Of a stretch of DNA of 8,948 bases, positions 5,717-8,948 are shown one piece after another. The notes under the pieces were generated by a model that made no database searches, was not told where the DNA came from, and worked only from the letters and a program-made list of their open reading frames with translations. Origin of the DNA: Chitinivibrionales bacterium (GTDB lineage Bacteria; Fibrobacterota; Chitinivibrionia; Chitinivibrionales; FEN-1185); assembly GCA_028718065.1 (NCBI GenBank), contig JAQUMP010000117.1:1-8948 (forward strand), written 5' to 3'. Position numbers and translations under genes: made by a program. Every line of letters starts with the position of its first letter. Position 1 is the first letter of the stretch.

Positions 5717-6945
5717 ACGGGTTTTCGTCAAAAGCCATTCATGGCGTCAGCCTTAAAAAAGACATTCACGGCGCCTTGCGCTTCCCGGTCTACGAAACCG
5801 CTGCCTTTGAAGTGGGGACCGCGCGCGACATGGAGCTTGTGTTCGAGGGCAAAAAAGCGGCGCATGCCTACTCACGCATCACAAACCCTACGGTCGAGGA
5901 TTTTGAGCAGAAAATTCGCCTGCTCTCAGAGGCCTTCGGCGTGGTGGCGGTATCGTCGGGCATGGCGGCCATTACCGAAACGATAATTACCCTGGCCGAG
6001 GCCGGATCGAACATTGTTACGTCGCCTTTCCTTTTTGGCAATACGATATCACTTTTTAAGACCACGCTCAAGCGCTGGGGCCTTGAGGTGCGGCATGCGG
6101 ACATGACCGATATTTCGTCCCTTGATAAAATTATCGACGAACACACGCGGCTTGTTTTTGCGGAAGTGATAACCAATCCGCAACTGGAGGTGGCGGATTT
6201 CTCAAAAATCAGCGCCGTTGCCGCCGGCCGGAATGTGCCGGTCGTGCTTGACGGCACGCTTACAACGCCCGCCCTGTTTCGTTCTAAAGACGCGGGTATT
6301 GCCGTAGAAATCATATCGAGCACCAAATACATGTCGGGCGGCGCGACATCGATCGGCGGCGTCATAATTGACAATGGGGTCTTTGACTGGCGCAAAAACC
6401 CTTCCCTTGCCGCCGATGCGGTAAAAATCGGGCCGGGGGCGTTTATCATGCGCCTGCGCCGCGAAATCCACCGCAATCTGGGATCGTGCCTGTCGCCCCA
6501 CAGCGCCTGGCTGCAATCGCTGGGGCTGGAAACGCTTGCGCTGCGCATCGACAAATCAAGCGCAAACGCCCTGGCCGTCGCCCGATTTTTGGAATCGCAC
6601 GCAAATGTCCGGAATGTCAATTATCCCGGACTTTCGTCCTCCCGATTTCATGCAACTGCCAAGCGCCAGTTCAACGGAAAATTCAGCGGATTGTTGACTT
6701 TTGAGCTCAAGAGCAAAGATGAATGCTTTCGCCTTATGGACAGCCTTGTTATGATCCGGCGGGCGACAAATATTAATGATAATAAAACCCTGGTCCTGCA
6801 TCCGGCTTCCACGATATTCGCCGATTATCCGCCCTCCGAACGGGCGCGTATGCAGGTCAACGAAAGACTCATAAGACTTTCGGTGGGGATTGAAGACGTC
6901 GAGGACATTATCGATGATATTCGGCAAGGACTTGACAAACTATGA
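5713..6945 (+). CDS. metY: PLP-dependent O-acetylhomoserine sulfhydrylase (MetY-like, Cys/Met metabolism family)
   Basis: This 410-residue protein belongs to the Cys/Met-metabolism PLP family (fold type I). Visible motifs are AYSRITNPTVEDFE (Tyr52 and Arg54 bind the PLP phosphate of the neighbouring subunit), SSGMAAI (81-87), VITNPQLEVADF (152-163), the pyridine-binding Asp180 in VVLDGT, and the Schiff-base Lys205 in SSTKYMSGG. The C-terminal domain contains ARMQVNERLIRLSVGIED, typical of the family. Two usual residues differ: the LYGGT loop reads LFGNT, so the PLP-stacking Tyr is Phe111 region, and DNT reads DGT. In the HcyS route this enzyme would join O-acetylhomoserine with the carrier thiocarboxylate instead of free sulfide; the altered active site might reflect that but does not prove it. 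The start overlaps the hcyS stop, and the stop overlaps the hcyF start, both as ATGA. A MetZ or cystathionine gamma-synthase role is the main alternative. Confidence 0.9.
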   Translation: MNGFSSKAIHGVSLKKDIHGALRFPVYETAAFEVGTARDMELVFEGKKAAHAYSRITNPTVEDFEQKIRLLSEAFGVVAVSSGMAAITETIITLAEAGSNIVTSPFLFGNTISLFKTTLKRWGLEVRHADMTDISSLDKIIDEHTRLVFAEVITNPQLEVADFSKISAVAAGRNVPVVLDGTLTTPALFRSKDAGIAVEIISSTKYMSGGATSIGGVIIDNGVFDWRKNPSLAADAVKIGPGAFIMRLRREIHRNLGSCLSPHSAWLQSLGLETLALRIDKSSANALAVARFLESHANVRNVNYPGLSSSRFHATAKRQFNGKFSGLLTFELKSKDECFRLMDSLVMIRRATNINDNKTLVLHPASTIFADYPPSERARMQVNERLIRLSVGIEDVEDIIDDIRQGLDKL

Positions 6946-7775
6946 TCGACTTTACCGAGGCGCAGCTCGATCGCTACAGCCGCCACATTCTCCTTAAGGA
7001 TGTCGGTATCGAAGGCCAGGAGCGCCTGCTCTCCGCCAAAGTGCTTATTATCGGCGCCGGCGGACTTGGCGCGCCGGTGGCATTGTACCTTGCCGCAGCC
7101 GGAGTCGGGACCTTGGGGATTGCCGATGGAGACAACGTCGATCTTTCAAATCTGCAGCGCCAGATCATTCACTTTACAAAAGATATTTCAAGGGCCAAGG
7201 TTGTGTCGGCCGCGGAAAAGATCCGGGCGCTTAATCCTGATGTAAAGGTAAACGCGATTCAAGAACATGTTTTTGCCGATACTATTCGTGATATCATCCG
7301 TGGGTACGATTTTGTGATCGACGGCACCGATAATTTCGCGGCCAAATTTTTAATAAACGATGCCTGCGTCATGGAGGACATTCCTTTTTCACATGGCGGT
7401 ATAGTGCGCTTTACCGGCCAGACCATGACAATCGTACCTGGTCAATCGGCCTGCTACCGCTGTGTTTTTACAGCGCCGCCTCCCAAAAACGCCGTGCCGA
7501 CCTGTTCGCAGGCGGGAGTTTTAGGCGCTGTTGCGGGAATGCTGGGAACCATTCAAGCGGCGGAAGCGCTCAAGTTTATTACCAAGACGGGAACGCTTCT
7601 TACCGACCGGTTGCTGACCTTTGATGCGCTTACCATGGACTTTCGTAAAGTTACTTTACATAAGCAATCCCATTGCGCCGTGTGCGGTGAGAATCCGACC
7701 ATATCCGCGCTTGTCGATGAAGAACAAGCGGTTTGTGATTTTAAAAACAGTAAAGGTCTCCATGCTACGCATTAA
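6942..7775 (+). CDS. hcyF: ThiF/MoeB/HesA-family E1-like adenylyltransferase (HcyF-like)
   Basis: This 277-residue protein activates the C-terminal carboxylate of a ubiquitin-like sulfur carrier with ATP. It opens with the family motif LDRYSRHILLKDVGIEGQ (about 9-26). The Rossmann nucleotide loop is IGAGGLGAP (37-45), followed by ADGDNVDLSNLQRQ (61-74, Asp and Arg for ATP/Mg) and DGTDN (127-131). Zinc cysteines are C171-YR-C174 and C245-AV-C248. C188 in PTCSQAGVLG corresponds to the conserved cysteine of ThiF/MoeB. There is no C-terminal rhodanese domain, so sulfur need not come from a persulfide. Sulfide from the sulfite reductase two genes downstream is a plausible source, as for HcyF in Wolinella. 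A tail of about 29 residues follows the last zinc cysteine. The gene overlaps metY by 4 bp and the JAMM gene by 14 bp. MoeB or ThiF proper are the alternatives, disfavoured by the neighbours. Confidence 0.9.
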   Translation: MIDFTEAQLDRYSRHILLKDVGIEGQERLLSAKVLIIGAGGLGAPVALYLAAAGVGTLGIADGDNVDLSNLQRQIIHFTKDISRAKVVSAAEKIRALNPDVKVNAIQEHVFADTIRDIIRGYDFVIDGTDNFAAKFLINDACVMEDIPFSHGGIVRFTGQTMTIVPGQSACYRCVFTAPPPKNAVPTCSQAGVLGAVAGMLGTIQAAEALKFITKTGTLLTDRLLTFDALTMDFRKVTLHKQSHCAVCGENPTISALVDEEQAVCDFKNSKGLHATH

Positions 7776-8154
7776 ACATCAGGTCGTCGACGCACTGTTT
7801 GAACAGGCCCAGAAAGATGCTCCGCTGGAAGCCTGCGGTTATCTGGCGGAAAAAAACGGGGTCGTGGAACTGCATCTGCCCCTTAAAAACATTGATGCAT
7901 CGAAAACGCATTTCTCGCTTGATCCGGAGGAGCAATTCAAGGCTTTTCGGGTGATACGGTCGCGGGAAATGCGCCTGAAGGCGGTCTATCACAGCCACCC
8001 GGCCTCGCCGGCGCTGCCGTCGCCGGAGGACATCCGCCTGGCATTCGACCCGTTCTTGAGCTATGTGATCGTATCGCTTGACAAAGAGTGTTCCGTCAAA
8101 TCGTTTCGCATTAAGGCGGGTGCCGCTACGGAAGAAGCCATCGAAATCGTTTGA
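7762..8154 (+). CDS. hcyD: JAMM/MPN+ zinc metalloprotease (HcyD/Mec-like)
   Basis: The ATG at 7762 gives 130 residues, the size of minimal bacterial JAMM proteases, and has AAAGG 5-6 bp upstream; the frame is open further 5' but those codons lie inside hcyF and encode nothing JAMM-like. The catalytic set is complete: Glu23 in PLEACGYL, then H77-S-H79-P, then PSPED with Ser87 and Asp90, fitting E...HxHP(x)nSxxD. Such enzymes cleave after the Gly-Gly of beta-grasp carriers: Mec of Mycobacterium frees cysteine from CysO, and HcyD of Wolinella both uncaps HcyS-Ala and frees homocysteine. Here the likely substrates are the carrier's terminal Gln and the carrier-homocysteine adduct. It overlaps hcyF by 14 bp, and the reductase starts 17 bp after its stop. 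Confidence 0.88.
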   Translation: MLRIKHQVVDALFEQAQKDAPLEACGYLAEKNGVVELHLPLKNIDASKTHFSLDPEEQFKAFRVIRSREMRLKAVYHSHPASPALPSPEDIRLAFDPFLSYVIVSLDKECSVKSFRIKAGAATEEAIEIV

Positions 8155-8171
8155 GCGACGAGGAATCAATC

Positions 8172-8948
8172 ATGTCAATTTTATCCTATATAATCCCGGA
8201 ATCTCTTGCGGGTGAAATTAACGACCTGGAATCGGCCATCGCCGCATTTAAAAGCGCGGCGATTTCCGAAACGGAATTAAAAGCGCGCAGGGTCCCGTTC
8301 GGCGTTTATGAGCAGCGCAAAAAAGGGGCGTACATGGTCAGAGTGCGCTGCGCCGCGGGCATTATTACGCCACTCCAGTTAAAACGCGTGGCGGAACTAT
8401 CGCTTAAGTTTGCCTCCGGCGTCCTGCACATTACCACGCGCCAGGAAATTCAGATTCACGACGTGGGGATCGAAGATTTAATTCCGATAATAAAAGAACT
8501 GGCGCTTGTTGGACTTTCTACTCGCGGCGGCGGCGGCAACACGGTGCGCAACATCACGGCTTCCTGGAACTCAGGCGTCGCGGCCGGCGAGTTATTCGAT
8601 GTCGCGCCGTACGCGGTTGGGTTAACATCTGCAATGATTGCACGACCCGATTCCTGGCTGCTGCCGCGCAAGTATAAGATCGCGTTTTCAAACGGCGCGC
8701 GCGAAGCCGTATTTGCATCGGTCAACGATCTTGGTTTTGTCGCCCAAGTCAGAGAATGCGTGCGCAGATTTAAGGTTTTTGTAGCGGGCGGTCTGGGCAG
8801 GCAGTCGCAGGCGGGCTACATTCTCCATGATTTCGCTCCGGCCCCGGAAATCCTTATGATCGCCGAAGCGATCAAACGCGTTTTTTCCCAAAACGGCAAT
8901 CGCAAGAACAAACATGCCGCGCGGCTGCGTTTTTTATGGAATTCGCTG
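8172..8948 (+). CDS. Siroheme sulfite/nitrite reductase, 3' partial
   Basis: The frame stays open from ATG 8172 to the window end, giving 259 residues without a stop; AGGA (8161-8164) lies 7 bp before the start. The sequence matches the N-terminal half of the nitrite/sulfite reductase family: GAYMVRVRCAAGIITPLQLK (ferrodoxin-like half-domain, about 52-71), GVLHITTRQEIQIHDV (83-98), GGGGNTVRNITAS (118-130), LPRKYKIAFS (163-172) and KHAARLRFLW (246-255). The arginines in TTRQ and TVRN usually contact siroheme or substrate. The four cysteines binding the 4Fe-4S cluster and siroheme lie in the missing C-terminal half. Whether it reduces sulfite or nitrite cannot be read from this part; its place after hcyS-metY-hcyF-hcyD points to sulfite reduction supplying sulfide for the carrier thiocarboxylate, like Sir in Wolinella. 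Confidence 0.88.
   Translation, partial: MSILSYIIPESLAGEINDLESAIAAFKSAAISETELKARRVPFGVYEQRKKGAYMVRVRCAAGIITPLQLKRVAELSLKFASGVLHITTRQEIQIHDVGIEDLIPIIKELALVGLSTRGGGGNTVRNITASWNSGVAAGELFDVAPYAVGLTSAMIARPDSWLLPRKYKIAFSNGAREAVFASVNDLGFVAQVRECVRRFKVFVAGGLGRQSQAGYILHDFAPAPEILMIAEAIKRVFSQNGNRKNKHAARLRFLWNSL

Noticed and set aside
5868..6620. Long minus-strand open frame opposite metY
   Set aside because: It lies wholly antisense to a well-conserved PLP enzyme and shows no domain motifs.
7621..7761. Longer N-terminus for the JAMM protease starting at 7621
   Set aside because: The extra codons lie entirely inside hcyF in another frame; the ATG at 7762 has a ribosome binding site and gives the normal minimal JAMM length.
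5507..7775. Thiamin thiazole (ThiS/ThiF) or molybdopterin (MoaD/MoeB) operon
   Set aside because: No thiG, thiH, moaE or similar neighbours; the interleaved MetY, JAMM and sulfite reductase genes and the capped carrier tail fit homocysteine synthesis better.
5507..8154. Ubiquitin-like conjugation or anti-phage system (E1, JAMM, ubiquitin-like protein)
   Set aside because: There is no E2-like gene, and the MetY and siroheme reductase genes give a direct metabolic explanation.

Overview
The window reads as part of the chromosome of an anaerobic or microaerobic Gram-negative bacterium. Lipid A genes (lpxC-fabZ fusion, lpxA) require an outer membrane. A flavodiiron protein next to a 4Fe-4S ferredoxin, and a siroheme-type reductase, fit a low-oxygen life. 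The LpxC-FabZ fusion is best known from Bacteroidetes/Chlorobi-like and PVC/Omnitrophica-like lineages. I lean towards an uncultivated lineage of that sort, but the sequence here does not fix the phylum.

Layout. (1) Positions 1-1727, plus strand: the 3' part of a bifunctional lpxC-fabZ gene, overlapping lpxA by an ATGA; this is the early lipid A pathway. (2) Positions 1735-3668, minus strand, convergent with lpxA: a two-gene unit. The promoter-proximal gene encodes a STAS-domain protein flanked by two similar six-cysteine modules. Eight bases later comes a divergent AnmK-like (anhydro-N-acetylmuramate kinase family) protein that has lost several signature motifs. (3) Positions 3669-3869: a divergent intergenic region with a likely minus-strand promoter, an 8-bp direct repeat and an inverted repeat. 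(4) Positions 3870-5269, plus strand: an FprA-type flavodiiron protein and a small ferredoxin, probably one transcript for O2 or NO detoxification. (5) Positions 5270-5506: an AT-rich intergenic region with a strong-looking promoter (TTGACA, 17-bp spacer, TGG-TATATT) and a palindrome just after the predicted start site. (6) Positions 5507 to the window end, plus strand: a tightly packed operon of a ThiS-like sulfur carrier, a MetY-type PLP sulfhydrylase, a ThiF/MoeB-like E1 enzyme, a JAMM metalloprotease and a siroheme sulfite/nitrite reductase that runs off the end.

The last block is the most interesting part. Its five gene types are those of the protein-thiocarboxylate route to homocysteine described in Wolinella succinogenes (HcyS, MetY, HcyF, HcyD, Sir). 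There the sulfur carrier is made with a blocking C-terminal residue (Ala), which the JAMM protease HcyD removes. HcyF then adenylates the exposed diglycine, sulfide from Sir makes the thiocarboxylate, MetY adds it to O-acetylhomoserine, and HcyD releases homocysteine. Here the carrier ends in Gly-Gly-Gly-Gln, so the cap would be Gln instead of Ala. The system is therefore not new in principle, but this looks like a compact variant in a different lineage.

No stretch longer than 300 bases lacks a gene. I see no tRNA, rRNA, CRISPR array, insertion sequence or clear riboswitch.
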